DNA of 64,000 nucleotides, taken from Tahibacter harae (GTDB lineage Bacteria; Pseudomonadota; Gammaproteobacteria; Xanthomonadales; Rhodanobacteraceae). How positions within the stretch are numbered: the stretch's first letter is position 1; every line of letters starts with the position of its first letter. The notes under the pieces are model-generated. The model saw only the letters and a program-made list of their open reading frames with translations, was not told the origin of the DNA and did not search any database. The stretch covers positions 1 to 64,000 of the forward strand of contig NZ_JANFQO010000008.1 of the NCBI RefSeq assembly GCF_024437735.1, given 5' to 3'. The position numbers and the translations under genes are program-made. Shown piece by piece: positions 56,857-64,000 of the stretch.

Positions 56857-58224
56857 ATGCAGCTGACAGCCCAACAACAGGCCGCGTACACCGCCATCAC
56901 CGGCTTCGCCAACGGCGCCCACGACGCGCTGGTGATGACGCTCGAGGGGTACGCCGGCACCGGCAAGACCTTCCTCGTCGCCGCCATCGTGCGCGAGCTC
57001 GCCGCGCGCCAGGCCATTGGCGTGGCGGCGCCGACCAACAAGGCCGTGGCCGTGCTCCGGGAAAAGATCGAGGCCGCCGGCGAAATCGTCGGCGTTGACT
57101 TCGGCAGCATCCACAGCTTCATGGGCCTGCGCATGAAAGAGCGCGACGACGGCACCCACGAATGCCGCCCCGAGGGCGAGAACCGGGTCCGCGACTTCTC
57201 CCTGATCGTGGTCGACGAATGCAGCATGCTCGGCGACGAACTCTTCAACCGGCTCATGCAGAGCGCGGCGGCGTCGGGGACACGGATCCTGTTCGTTGGC
57301 GATCCCGCGCAGCTGCCGCCGGTGGATGGCCGCCGCGCCAACGCCGACAGCTCGCCGACATTCACCCGCGTCCAGCACAAGGCCGTGCTCACGGACGTCG
57401 TCCGCCAAGCCCGTGACAACCCCATCATCGGGCTGTCGCTGTCGATCCGGCGCGCGATCGAGCGCGGGCAGCGTATGCCGCACATGGAGCTGGCCGAGGG
57501 CTGCCCGCCGGCGCCGTCGAACGCCTGCTATGTCGGCGGTGGCCGGGATACGCTGCTGTCGTGGGCGCTGTACGACATCCGCGACGGCCACGACACCCGT
57601 ATCCTCGCGTTCCGCAACCAGGCCGTGGTCGACTACAACCACGAAATCCATGCCGCCCTGCATGGCACGGCCACGCCCTTCGCCGCCGGCGAGATCGTGA
57701 TGCTGCAGGAGAGCCACGACGCGCGCATGCACGGCGTCGGCGCCGATCCTGCACGGGCGCCGCGCCAAACCCTGTTCAACAGCGAAGAATGCACGGTGCT
57801 GTCGATCGAGCGCGCCAACCACCCGTACTACCCGCAAATCCAGGCTTGGGCGCTCATCCTCGAACGCGAAACCGGGGCGAAGGTCGTGTGCTGGTACGCC
57901 GACAGCCAGGACCAGCTGCAGCGCCAGATCTCGCAGCTGTTCAGCGAAGCCGCCCAACTGAAAGGCGAACTGGCGCTGCAACGCGATGCCGCGAAGGACG
58001 AGCGCCGGCGCGATCTCATCAAGCAGGCGTGGGCGCTCAAGAACGCATTCGCGCCGCTGCGCCACATCTACGCCATGACCGTTCACAAGAGCCAGGGCAG
58101 CACCCTGCATACGGCGCTGATCGACCTCAGCGACATCCACCGCATCCAGGACGACTTCAGCTACAACCGGGCCCTTTATGTCGCCGTGACCCGGGCCAGC
58201 GACCACCTGGCGCTGGTGGTCTGA
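56857..58224 (+). CDS. SF1 helicase of the Dda/RecD type
   Basis: 455 residues. Walker A GYAGTGKT (31-38), VVDECSM as Walker B, GDPAQLPPV as motif III, then VHKSQGST and YVAVTRA as motifs V/VI. The short form matches phage Dda, which unwinds 5' to 3'. It follows the origin candidate and probably acts in phage replication with the PrimPol. Confidence 0.93.
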   Translation: MQLTAQQQAAYTAITGFANGAHDALVMTLEGYAGTGKTFLVAAIVRELAARQAIGVAAPTNKAVAVLREKIEAAGEIVGVDFGSIHSFMGLRMKERDDGTHECRPEGENRVRDFSLIVVDECSMLGDELFNRLMQSAAASGTRILFVGDPAQLPPVDGRRANADSSPTFTRVQHKAVLTDVVRQARDNPIIGLSLSIRRAIERGQRMPHMELAEGCPPAPSNACYVGGGRDTLLSWALYDIRDGHDTRILAFRNQAVVDYNHEIHAALHGTATPFAAGEIVMLQESHDARMHGVGADPARAPRQTLFNSEECTVLSIERANHPYYPQIQAWALILERETGAKVVCWYADSQDQLQRQISQLFSEAAQLKGELALQRDAAKDERRRDLIKQAWALKNAFAPLRHIYAMTVHKSQGSTLHTALIDLSDIHRIQDDFSYNRALYVAVTRASDHLALVV

Positions 58225-58226
58225 AC

Positions 58227-58367
58227 ATGCGCGAGCTCATCCAGCAGCTGGCGCGCGAATTCGTCCTCGTCTACGAAGCCGTGCGCACGGCCGCCGGCGA
58301 AGCCGCGGCACTGGCCCACGACCTGGTCCAGGCCGCGCGCAGGGCCTGGCGGGAGGCGCGGGCGTGA
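58227..58367 (+). CDS. Very small phage protein, 46 residues
   Basis: MRELIQQLAREFVLVYEAVR then AAGEAAALAHDLVQAARRAW. One amphipathic helix pair. It fills the space between the helicase and RusA-like genes and overlaps the latter as GTGA. No family recognised. Confidence 0.55.
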   Translation: MRELIQQLAREFVLVYEAVRTAAGEAAALAHDLVQAARRAWREARA

Positions 58368-58732
58368 TCGAGCTCGAGCTCCCCATCGAAACCGTGAGCG
58401 AAGCCAACACCCACACCCATTGGCGGGAGCGCCAGCGCCGGGCCAAGAAACAGCGGCAGGAGGCTGCCCGGGCGCTGGAGCGCGCGATCACGGCCCGGGG
58501 CGGTCAGCCGCTGGAGATGCCGCTACAGGTGACGCTGGTGCGGGTCGGCCCGCGCGCGCTCGACAGCGACAACCTGCAGGGCGCGCTGAAACACGTCCGC
58601 GACGGCATCGCCGACGCCGTCGGTATCGACGACCGCGACAGCCGCTACCACTGGCGCTACGAACAAGCCCGCGGCCGCCCCCTGGCGGTGCGCATCACCA
58701 TCGAGATCGAGCAGTCTGAGGAGGCCGCGTAA
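58364..58732 (+). CDS. RusA-like Holliday junction resolvase, GTG start
   Basis: 122 residues. ALDSDNLQGALKHVRDGIAD then AVGIDDRDSRYHWRYEQARG carries the conserved Asp residues (D-x-D-N...D...D-D) of RusA. It would cut four-way junctions in replicating phage DNA. GTG 58364 overlaps the preceding stop. Confidence 0.85.
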   Translation: MIELELPIETVSEANTHTHWRERQRRAKKQRQEAARALERAITARGGQPLEMPLQVTLVRVGPRALDSDNLQGALKHVRDGIADAVGIDDRDSRYHWRYEQARGRPLAVRITIEIEQSEEAA

Positions 58733-59022
58733 TGGGGCAAGCATTCCATCGTCGTGTGAAAACCCCGATGGCCGGGACCGGCCGGCGTCGCCTGGACCAG
58801 GACATGATCGACGACGCCTGGCAGCGCCTGCAGCGCGACCCCAGGCAGCCGCGCGAGATCTACCTGCTCGATACCTCGCATGGCCTGCAGCTGAAGCTGG
58901 GCAAGCCCCGCGAATGCGTCACGGCCGCGGTCCTGGTCGGCGCTTACACCAAGGTCGTCGCGCTGGAGCAGCTGCGCGAAGACGTCGGCATCGCCTTCAA
59001 CGAACTCGCGGTGGCGGCATGA
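58732..59022 (+). CDS. Phage protein of unknown function, 96 residues
   Basis: MGQAFHRRVKTPMAGTGRRR, then LDQDMIDDAWQRLQRDPRQP and YTKVVALEQLREDVGIAF. ATG overlaps the RusA stop (TAATG) and its end overlaps the next gene (ATGA). No family recognised. Confidence 0.65.
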   Translation: MGQAFHRRVKTPMAGTGRRRLDQDMIDDAWQRLQRDPRQPREIYLLDTSHGLQLKLGKPRECVTAAVLVGAYTKVVALEQLREDVGIAFNELAVAA

Positions 59023-59438
59023 CCCAGGTCAGCCTATTCGACGCCTACGTCCGCCGGCGCCTGGATGCCTGGGGCCGGGAATTTGCCCTGCACCGCGACG
59101 CCGAAATCCTGGGCCACAAGTCGAAGGACATGCTGCAGGTCCTGATCGAGCACAAGGGCGAGATGCCGCCGAGGCCGACCGGCTGGCGGCCGCTGTTGAT
59201 TCCGCCGACGGAAATGCAGATCGAGGACATTGTCCACGGCATAGCCCTGGACGCGCCCCTGCTCGCTTCCGTGCTCAGGGCCTTCTACTGCGGTACCGGC
59301 CGGCAGCGCGTCGAGCGCCTGGAGACGGCGCGCTTGCTCACGGGCCTGGAGATGGGGCCGCGGCAGTACTACGCCTACCACGACCTAGGTTTTCAGCGGG
59401 TGGCGGGGTCGCTGGCGCAGATATCAAGAGCCGCGTGA
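59019..59438 (+). CDS. Possible phage late-gene regulator
   Basis: 139 residues. MTQVSLFDAYVRRRLDAWGR, then MQIEDIVHGIALDAPLLASV and ARLLTGLEMGPRQYYAYHDL. The last gene of the rightward early operon in siphovirus prophages is often an antiterminator Q-like protein, and the helix-turn-helix-like end of this protein fits, but sequence alone does not prove it. It stops 1 bp before the TIR stop. Confidence 0.5.
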   Translation: MTQVSLFDAYVRRRLDAWGREFALHRDAEILGHKSKDMLQVLIEHKGEMPPRPTGWRPLLIPPTEMQIEDIVHGIALDAPLLASVLRAFYCGTGRQRVERLETARLLTGLEMGPRQYYAYHDLGFQRVAGSLAQISRAA

Positions 59439-59439
59439 C

Positions 59440-60243
59440 TCAGAGCTGTTCTATCCCGCCCTCTGGCTTACCATCTTCACCTTCAGAACTAACGTCGCGC
59501 CATAACCCGTGCTGGATGTAATACTTCCTGCCATTTGCGTCAAAAAAGAGCTTTTGTCCGTCAGCGTTCGAACCCGCAGGCGACTTGGCCCATCGGTCCA
59601 GTCTTTTACTATGCAGTTTGAGATTTGGGCCGATCTCACCAATACCCGGCATTGTTTGCAACTCAAGCTCGCGCATGCGGTTACTTAGCGCGCGCGTCAC
59701 CTCGAGAATCTCGTTCAACACATCACCTTGCTGGCGCAAAGGGGGCGCTTTTCCTGGCTTGTTTTCCTTAAGGGCCTCCGCAAAGCTGTGTTCGAATTGC
59801 GGCCAATAGGTGTCAAACACATCCGTGACTGTGCGGTCACGAAGCCTGTTCTCTCCAAGCGCCGCATTGAGCGTGAACACCAGATTTTTCATGCCTTCGC
59901 GGTTCGGCACCGTATGATTGAACTGCGCAAGTGGGTCTTGGATGTCCTTGGCCTCCAGGTCAACCAGCAGCGTGCAAACGCGAGATGTTGATAGACCTTT
60001 CGCGAGCGCACCGGCCTCGAAGAGAATCCACGGCCGCTCACGGTTTTCCATCGTCAACACCACCACACCGATAGATGTGTCCTTCAACTGATCGTGAATT
60101 TCGCTGAACCACAGCGAGCCGCGATCAATGTCGCGTGTTGATATCCATGGCCTGCAGTTCTGAAGCACACAGCTGATCCAATCGGACAGCAGCTCAGCGA
60201 CTGCCTTGCTCCGCGCCCCCGACCACGAAATAAACACTTTCAT
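59440..60243 (-). CDS. TIR-domain protein, probable prophage-borne defence gene
   Basis: 267 residues. MKVFISWSGARSKAVAELLS is the TIR box 1, followed by RPWISTRDIDRGSLWFSEIH and PWILFEAGALAKGL, where E76 is the catalytic glutamate of NAD-consuming TIR enzymes. The remaining 150 residues hold no recognised domain. AAGGGGG precedes ATG 60243. Its GC content is lower than that of the flanking phage genes, and it runs against both neighbours, the usual look of a moron gene. Most likely an abortive-infection or NADase effector; a partner such as ThsA is absent. Confidence 0.8.
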   Translation of the reverse strand: MKVFISWSGARSKAVAELLSDWISCVLQNCRPWISTRDIDRGSLWFSEIHDQLKDTSIGVVVLTMENRERPWILFEAGALAKGLSTSRVCTLLVDLEAKDIQDPLAQFNHTVPNREGMKNLVFTLNAALGENRLRDRTVTDVFDTYWPQFEHSFAEALKENKPGKAPPLRQQGDVLNEILEVTRALSNRMRELELQTMPGIGEIGPNLKLHSKRLDRWAKSPAGSNADGQKLFFDANGRKYYIQHGLWRDVSSEGEDGKPEGGIEQL

Positions 60244-60359
60244 AACACCCCCTTTGTTGTGAGCATCCTACCCATGGCCGGGCGCCGCCGCACGCCGCAA
60301 TGCTCCTTGTGTGCGCACAGAAACTGTGTAAGATCCATCACGCTCGATAGCTGTCACTG

Positions 60360-60384
60360 AAACCCGGCCCCGGCCGGGTTTTTT
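60360..60384 (+). terminator. Rightward terminator before the lysis genes
   Basis: AAACCCGGCC, loop CC, GGCCGGGTTT, continuing with T's (TTTTTT at 60379-60384). A 10-bp stem. It may be the site where a late antiterminator acts before gp49, lysis and terminase genes. Confidence 0.85.
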
Positions 60385-60508
60385 CGTTTCTGGCCGGCCG
60401 TCGGACCACCTTCAGCTTTGACTGCGCCGACAGGCGCCGGCCTCCCATCTCGGAGCCGCGGGCGCAAGCGCCGCCGCACAGCCGTGTCTTTTGTCGCACG
60501 AGGAAGTC

Positions 60509-61366
60509 ATGAACGATCCGATTCAGGCCGCCATCGCGGCCAAGGGCCTGTCTGCGCCGCGCGTCACGCCGGCCGACGTGCAGGCCTCCATCAAGAGCGA
60601 GTTCTATTTCACCGCCGCCGACGGCGTCATGGGTGCCTCGGAACTTGGCACGCGCCCCGCTGGCCGCGCCGAGTCGCTGAACCGCCTCACGTTCTGCGTA
60701 CTGGTGCTGGACAACGGATTCACGGTCACCGGCGAGAGCGCATGCGCCAGCCCGGCGAACTTCGATCCCGAAGTCGGTCGCCTCGCCGCGCGCCGCAGCG
60801 CTGAGACCAAGATATGGCCGCTGCTGGGCTTCCGCCTGCGCGATCAGCTGGCCGCGGCGGACGCGCCCACGGGCACCGCGGTTTCGGGGCCGCCCGCCGG
60901 GGCCGCGCCGATCACCGCGTTCCGCGACGGCGTCGTGCAGACCGCGGCGTCTGTGGAGGCATTCGGGGCCAGTACCTGGTTCCTGGTCAATCTCCAGCTG
61001 AATGGCGCCCTCTCCGAGAAGCTGTCCGACGTGCAGCGCGCCCGCGTGTACCGCAACACCTACTGCAACGCCGACGGCTCGATCGCCGGCACCAGTGCGC
61101 CGCCGCTCGTGTTCCAGCAGGGCGGCACCGTGGCCGAGACGGAGCTCCTGAACCGCTGCAACGTCTCACCGCGCGCGTTCGAAGTCGAACAGGGACCGGT
61201 CGAAGGCCGCCCCTTCGGCGGCTACATCCTCGGCCGCCAGCGCCTGGCCGATGTCATCGGCGGCGGAGTGACGGTGCTGTCCGTTCGCGCGCAGTCGTGG
61301 CCCGATTTCGACGCCTACTGCCGTCGCGTCGGCGCCGAGCTGAGGGCCCGGAGCCGTGGCGCGTGA
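60509..61366 (+). CDS. Gp49-like phage protein with an extra C-terminal part
   Basis: 285 residues. Residues about 15-115 are the Gp49/gp66 family: SIKSEFYFTAADGVMGASEL and LNRLTFCVLVLDNGFTVTGE. The last 165 residues (after a Gly/Ala linker) are of no known family, with two cysteines and GGYILGRQRLADVI. The family is usually about 110 residues long, so this looks like a fusion. AGGAAG precedes ATG 60509. It overlaps the next gene as GTGA. Confidence 0.75.
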   Translation: MNDPIQAAIAAKGLSAPRVTPADVQASIKSEFYFTAADGVMGASELGTRPAGRAESLNRLTFCVLVLDNGFTVTGESACASPANFDPEVGRLAARRSAETKIWPLLGFRLRDQLAAADAPTGTAVSGPPAGAAPITAFRDGVVQTAASVEAFGASTWFLVNLQLNGALSEKLSDVQRARVYRNTYCNADGSIAGTSAPPLVFQQGGTVAETELLNRCNVSPRAFEVEQGPVEGRPFGGYILGRQRLADVIGGGVTVLSVRAQSWPDFDAYCRRVGAELRARSRGA

Positions 61367-61452
61367 GCATCGCCGACTGGCAGCTGTGGATGGCCGGCGC
61401 CTTGCTCGCCGCCGCAACTGCCAGCGTTCTGTACTGGCGCACTGGCCGCTGA
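61363..61452 (+). CDS. Tiny membrane protein, 29 residues, GTG start
   Basis: MSIADWQLWMAGALLAAATA then SVLYWRTGR: one transmembrane helix. It ends 1 bp before the endolysin start and overlaps the gp49-like stop (GTGA). It could be an extra lysis factor; too short for a firm call. Confidence 0.5.
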   Translation: MSIADWQLWMAGALLAAATASVLYWRTGR

Positions 61453-61453
61453 T

Positions 61454-62053
61454 ATGGACGTCGCAACCTTCGCCCGTGCCACGGGGTGCTCGAACGCGAC
61501 TGCGTTGCGCTGGGTCGGCCCGGTGTCGCTGGCCGCGGTCGAATTCGGCATCCTGAATCCGCGGCATTTCACTATGTGGCTGGCCAACATCGGGCACGAG
61601 TCCGGCGGCTTCCGCCACACGCGCGAGCTGTGGGGACCAACGCCGCAACAGCTGCGCTACGAGCGCGACTTCGAACAGCCATGGCCGGCGACGGCGGAGC
61701 AAGCCCGCGAAAAGGCCTTTGCGCGTAATCGCCTCGCGTGGCTGCTGGGCAATACCGAGCCCGGCGACGGCCGCCGCTTTGCAGGCCACGGCCTGATCCA
61801 GGTCACGGGCCGCACGAACCACATGCGCTGCGGCAGCGCGCTCGGACTCGACCTTGCAGCGCAACCGGAATTGCTGGAGCTGGAAGCCCCTGCAGCACGC
61901 AGTGCGGGCTGGTTCTGGCGCATCCACGGCATGGCCGCACTCGCTGACGCCGGCGACTTCGCCGGCATCGTCCGCCGGATCAACGGCGGGAACAACGGCC
62001 TGGACGATCGCATTGCGCGCTGGGAGCGCGCAGAGCGCGCACTGGCTAACTGA
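61454..62053 (+). CDS. Endolysin, glycoside hydrolase family 19 type
   Basis: 199 residues. LANIGHESGGFRHTRELW has the catalytic Glu (E49), and GRRFAGHGLIQVTGRTNHMR with GIVRRINGGNNGLDDR completes the chitinase/lysozyme family 19 pattern. It cuts peptidoglycan and has no signal peptide, so it needs the holin. Confidence 0.92.
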   Translation: MDVATFARATGCSNATALRWVGPVSLAAVEFGILNPRHFTMWLANIGHESGGFRHTRELWGPTPQQLRYERDFEQPWPATAEQAREKAFARNRLAWLLGNTEPGDGRRFAGHGLIQVTGRTNHMRCGSALGLDLAAQPELLELEAPAARSAGWFWRIHGMAALADAGDFAGIVRRINGGNNGLDDRIARWERAERALAN

Positions 62054-62078
62054 CCCATTGGCTGACGAGGGTGTCGGC

Positions 62079-62384
62079 ATGAAACACGGAAACCACCACG
62101 CCATGAGCCAGCACGATCAGACCCTGCTCGGCATGATCGCCGTCGGCGTCGCTGTTGCGTTGAGCAAGTTGTTGGTCACGGCAGAGCCCATTACCTGGCG
62201 CGCGCTCGTCGGGCGCTCCCTGGTGGGCGGCACCACAGCCCTGATCTCCGGCGTTGCCCTGGCACTGTGGACGGACCTGCCGCCGCCGGCGATCTATGGC
62301 CTGGCCAGCTTATGCGCGCATGTGGGCGCCGAGGGGCTGATGGCCTATGCCGGCAACTACCTCAACCGCAAGAAGGACAGCTGA
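62079..62384 (+). CDS. Phage holin
   Basis: 101 residues. Three hydrophobic segments: LLGMIAVGVAVALSKLLV, LVGGTTALISGVALALW, and IYGLASLCAHVGAEGLMAYA, with a charged end NRKKDS. It opens the inner membrane for the endolysin. An internal ATG at 62103 offers a dual start, as in lambda S. Confidence 0.8.
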   Translation: MKHGNHHAMSQHDQTLLGMIAVGVAVALSKLLVTAEPITWRALVGRSLVGGTTALISGVALALWTDLPPPAIYGLASLCAHVGAEGLMAYAGNYLNRKKDS

Positions 62385-62386
62385 CC

Positions 62387-63076
62387 ATGGGCGCCATGCT
62401 CGGTTCGCTGCTCGGTGGCACCTGGCGCTTGCTGCGTGCTGTGCCCCTGCCTGTCTACCTGGCTGCGGCTGTGGCGCTGTGGGCCTGGCACTGGCACGCG
62501 GGCGCTGTTGCCGATGCCCGCGCCGCCGGCGACATCAGCGCGCGCCAGGCGCTGTCTGTGTCGCTGATGCAGGCGCACGCCGCCGCTGCTGTGCGCTACA
62601 CCCAGGCCGCTGATGCAGAGGGCAGGGCTCAGGCATTCGAGCAGGGGCTGAATCGCTGCATCGGCACGCGCACGGCCATGGACACGCTGACCCAGGCCAT
62701 CCTGGGCGAGCGCGAACGCGCCCGGGCCCAGGCCGAGCGCGCCCTTACATCCACCCAGCAGGAGCTGGCCCATGCGTATGAACTCTCTGCTGACCGGTGT
62801 GCTGATCAGCCTGTCCCTGCTGCTGTTATCCGGGTGCTCGATGTCGCGGCCTTTGGCCAGGCTGGCGCCGACGCCAACCCAGTCCGTGCTGGTGCCGGTG
62901 CTGCAGTACGCGCCCGCACCGTCAGCGCTGACGGCACCGACCCCGATTCCTCCTCGGCCGGTACGACGTATCGAGACCTCGCAGGATGGATAGGCGTGGG
63001 CTGGGCGCCGGCGCTACACAGCTGCAACGCTGACAAGTCCGGTCTCGCCGATCTGCACACGCCCGACGCGCCCTGA
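62387..63076 (+). CDS. Inner-membrane spanin (Rz)
   Basis: 229 residues. One transmembrane helix near the start (PLPVYLAAAVALWAWHWHAG), then a helical periplasmic part (GERERARAQAERALTSTQQE). Rz1 is embedded in another frame within its C-terminal half, the classic arrangement. It fuses inner and outer membrane with Rz1. Confidence 0.82.
   Translation: MGAMLGSLLGGTWRLLRAVPLPVYLAAAVALWAWHWHAGAVADARAAGDISARQALSVSLMQAHAAAAVRYTQAADAEGRAQAFEQGLNRCIGTRTAMDTLTQAILGERERARAQAERALTSTQQELAHAYELSADRCADQPVPAAVIRVLDVAAFGQAGADANPVRAGAGAAVRARTVSADGTDPDSSSAGTTYRDLAGWIGVGWAPALHSCNADKSGLADLHTPDAP
62772..62993 (+). CDS. Outer-membrane spanin lipoprotein (Rz1), embedded in Rz
   Basis: 73 residues. Lipoprotein signal with lipobox LLSGC, then a Pro-rich short tail (PTPTQSVLVPVLQYAPAPSA). 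It lies wholly inside Rz in a different frame. An internal ATG at 62778 is another possible start. Confidence 0.85.
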   Translation: MRMNSLLTGVLISLSLLLLSGCSMSRPLARLAPTPTQSVLVPVLQYAPAPSALTAPTPIPPRPVRRIETSQDG

Positions 63077-63274
63077 CCGCTCCACCGACCAGGCAATCTG
63101 CCATGTTGCGTCGCAGCAACACCAGGGGGGCGCGGGTCCTCCCCAGGCGCCCCCCAACCACGGGGGCAACGACTCGCGGGTTTCGACAGTTTTTTCGGAT
63201 TTCTAGGCCGCCACCACCACAAGGCTGAAATCTAAGCGGGACAAGGGCTAGATACTGGCGGGACTGGCGGATTT
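63077..63274. other. Gap before terminase with a G/C-run dyad; possible cos
   Basis: 200 bases between Rz and small terminase. GGGGGGCGC (63125-63133) and GCGCCCCCC (63147-63155) form a dyad around a 13-nt centre. In cos phages the packaging site lies just before the terminase genes and often has such G-runs. It could instead be a terminator without a T-run. Confidence 0.4.
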
Positions 63275-63802
63275 ATGGGTGAAGTGACGCATCTGGCCGA
63301 CGGCGTGATGTCGTTCTCTCTCCGCCGCCTGGCCGACGAGCTGGGAATGGACCGGGATGCCCTGCGAAAGCGCATCGCGGCCTACGGTGTGAAGCCGGCG
63401 GCACGGCGGGCCGGCCACCCGGTGTATCGGCTGCGGGACGTAATCCCGGCCCTGTACGCGCGGCCGGATGATTCGGGGGAGGACGGCCACCTCGACCCAT
63501 TGAAGATGACGCCGACGGATCGGAAGGCGCATTACCAAGCCGAGAACGAGCGGCTGAGGTTCTTGGCCGAGTGTGGACAGCTTGTGCTGGCGCCCCAGGC
63601 CAAGGACGAGTTGGCATTCGTGGCCAAGACCGTATCGCGATTTCACCGGACGCTGGCGGACACCTTCGAGCGCGATACGCGGTGCCCACCGGAGTACACC
63701 GAGGCGCTGGAGCGCTTGGTGCGTCGCCTTGGCGAAGATCTGGCGGCTGCCATCGGCGACTTTGAGGCGGGCGAGGACGACGATGTACGCATCCGCTCGT
63801 GA
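63275..63802 (+). CDS. Terminase small subunit (Nu1-like)
   Basis: 175 residues. FSLRRLADELGMDRDALRKR is a winged helix of DUF1441/Nu1 type. The middle, LDPLKMTPTDRKAHYQAENE, leads to a helical C-terminus. It recognises cos DNA and hands it to the large subunit. It overlaps the next gene by 20 bp. Confidence 0.85.
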   Translation: MGEVTHLADGVMSFSLRRLADELGMDRDALRKRIAAYGVKPAARRAGHPVYRLRDVIPALYARPDDSGEDGHLDPLKMTPTDRKAHYQAENERLRFLAECGQLVLAPQAKDELAFVAKTVSRFHRTLADTFERDTRCPPEYTEALERLVRRLGEDLAAAIGDFEAGEDDDVRIRS

Positions 63803-64000
63803 CCTTCGGGTCGAGACAGCCCCCATGTATGCGCCACCGGCCGATATCAGCGTATTCGACGCAGTATGCGAGGTGCTGCATACCGCTTCGGGTCGTTACG
63901 ACGGCGAGCTGTCGCCGTACATGCGCAAGCCGTGCGATGCCCTGGCTTCGCGCCGGCGCAAGGCGGTGGTCTTTGCCGGCCCTGGCCGCTGCAGCAAGTC
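63783..64000 (+). CDS. Terminase large subunit (GpA-like), N-terminus only
   Basis: The 72 visible residues run from MYASARDLRVETAPMYAPPA to VVFAGPGRCSKS, the start of the GpA-type ATPase where the AGPGRxxKS stretch is the Walker A. It drives DNA packaging and cuts cos. The remaining part of the gene is outside the window. Confidence 0.8.
   Translation, partial: MYASARDLRVETAPMYAPPADISVFDAVCEVLHTASGRYDGELSPYMRKPCDALASRRRKAVVFAGPGRCSK

Larger units (their letters stand above)
42058..64000. mobile_element. Siphovirus-type prophage, left part (right end outside window)
   Basis: From the tRNA-Asn junction to the end of the window nearly every gene is of phage type, in the order integrase, leftward recombination operon, repressor/Cro switch, replication, lysis, terminase. 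Head and tail genes must follow beyond 64 kb. Most frames look intact: no clear frameshift was seen in the 22 kb, so the prophage may be functional. Confidence 0.92.

Noticed and set aside
61166-62104. 312-residue minus-strand frame over the endolysin
   Set aside because: Antisense to the gp49-like and GH19 genes and without recognised motifs.

Overview
The window reads as chromosome of a high-GC gammaproteobacterium of the Xanthomonadales (Rhodanobacteraceae/Xanthomonadaceae-like) with the left part of an integrated siphovirus-type prophage at its right end. The best taxonomic clue is the order thrS-infC-rpmI-rplT-pheS-pheT-ihfA-merR-like-tRNA-Pro on the minus strand, which is the xanthomonad arrangement. 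A secreted protein ending in FANGFE, a C-terminal signature I associate with this order, agrees. No database search was possible, so family names rest on motifs I can read.

Region 1 (1-3.9 kb) is a small accessory patch: the end of an IS3-type insertion sequence, a lower-GC HEPN-like gene directly beside it, a glycine-rich secreted beta-helix-like gene with a frameshift, and a single-domain globin. Region 2 (4.6-17.4 kb) looks like a DNA-repair and stress neighbourhood: a UdgX-type uracil-DNA glycosylase, a FAD oxidoreductase, a DUF4142 protein, Ku and the multidomain ligase LigD (bacterial end joining), a ferritin-like protein, a FAD oxidoreductase fused to a Rieske domain, a BON-domain protein, a secreted protein of unknown function and an EcsC-like protein. 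Region 3 (18-23 kb) holds a CadC-like membrane regulator with a TolB-type propeller, proline iminopeptidase, and an AraC-type regulator overlapping a small secreted protein. A repeat-rich 1.1 kb gene-free stretch (23.0-24.1 kb) follows.

Region 4 (24.1-31.9 kb) is the translation operon, read leftwards; infC appears to start at AUC with a strong Shine-Dalgarno sequence. Region 5 (32-42 kb) has a TonB-dependent receptor, an RsiV/DUF3298-like secreted protein, an FMN reductase, tRNA-Val, a glycosyltransferase with a TPR-like tail, uvrB, a GspH/FimT pseudopilin and a 60-residue protein.

Region 6 (42.06-64 kb, continuing past the window) is a prophage inserted in a tRNA-Asn gene. Only the 3' half of that tRNA remains at the left junction, so the intact tRNA should lie beyond the right end. 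A long leftward operon of tightly overlapping genes (51.84 down to 42.46 kb) carries small unknown genes, a Sak4-like ATPase, a DUF669 protein, a protein with ten 24-bp repeats, a Cas4-like nuclease, an HNH endonuclease, a helicase, DUF4224 and integrase. The switch at 51.88-52.80 kb has a repressor and a Cro-like gene, with two promoters of identical layout (TTGAC(A/T), 18 bp, TAGTCT), each overlapped by two operators 24 bp apart. The rightward operon encodes a primase-polymerase, a Dda/RecD-like helicase, a RusA-like resolvase and a possible late regulator. Between primase and helicase lies a dense array of GGTAGAG/CTCTACC motifs, a candidate replication origin. A solitary lower-GC TIR-domain gene sits in reverse orientation before the lysis genes (GH19 endolysin, holin, Rz with embedded Rz1) and the terminase genes; it is the best candidate for an undescribed defence function.
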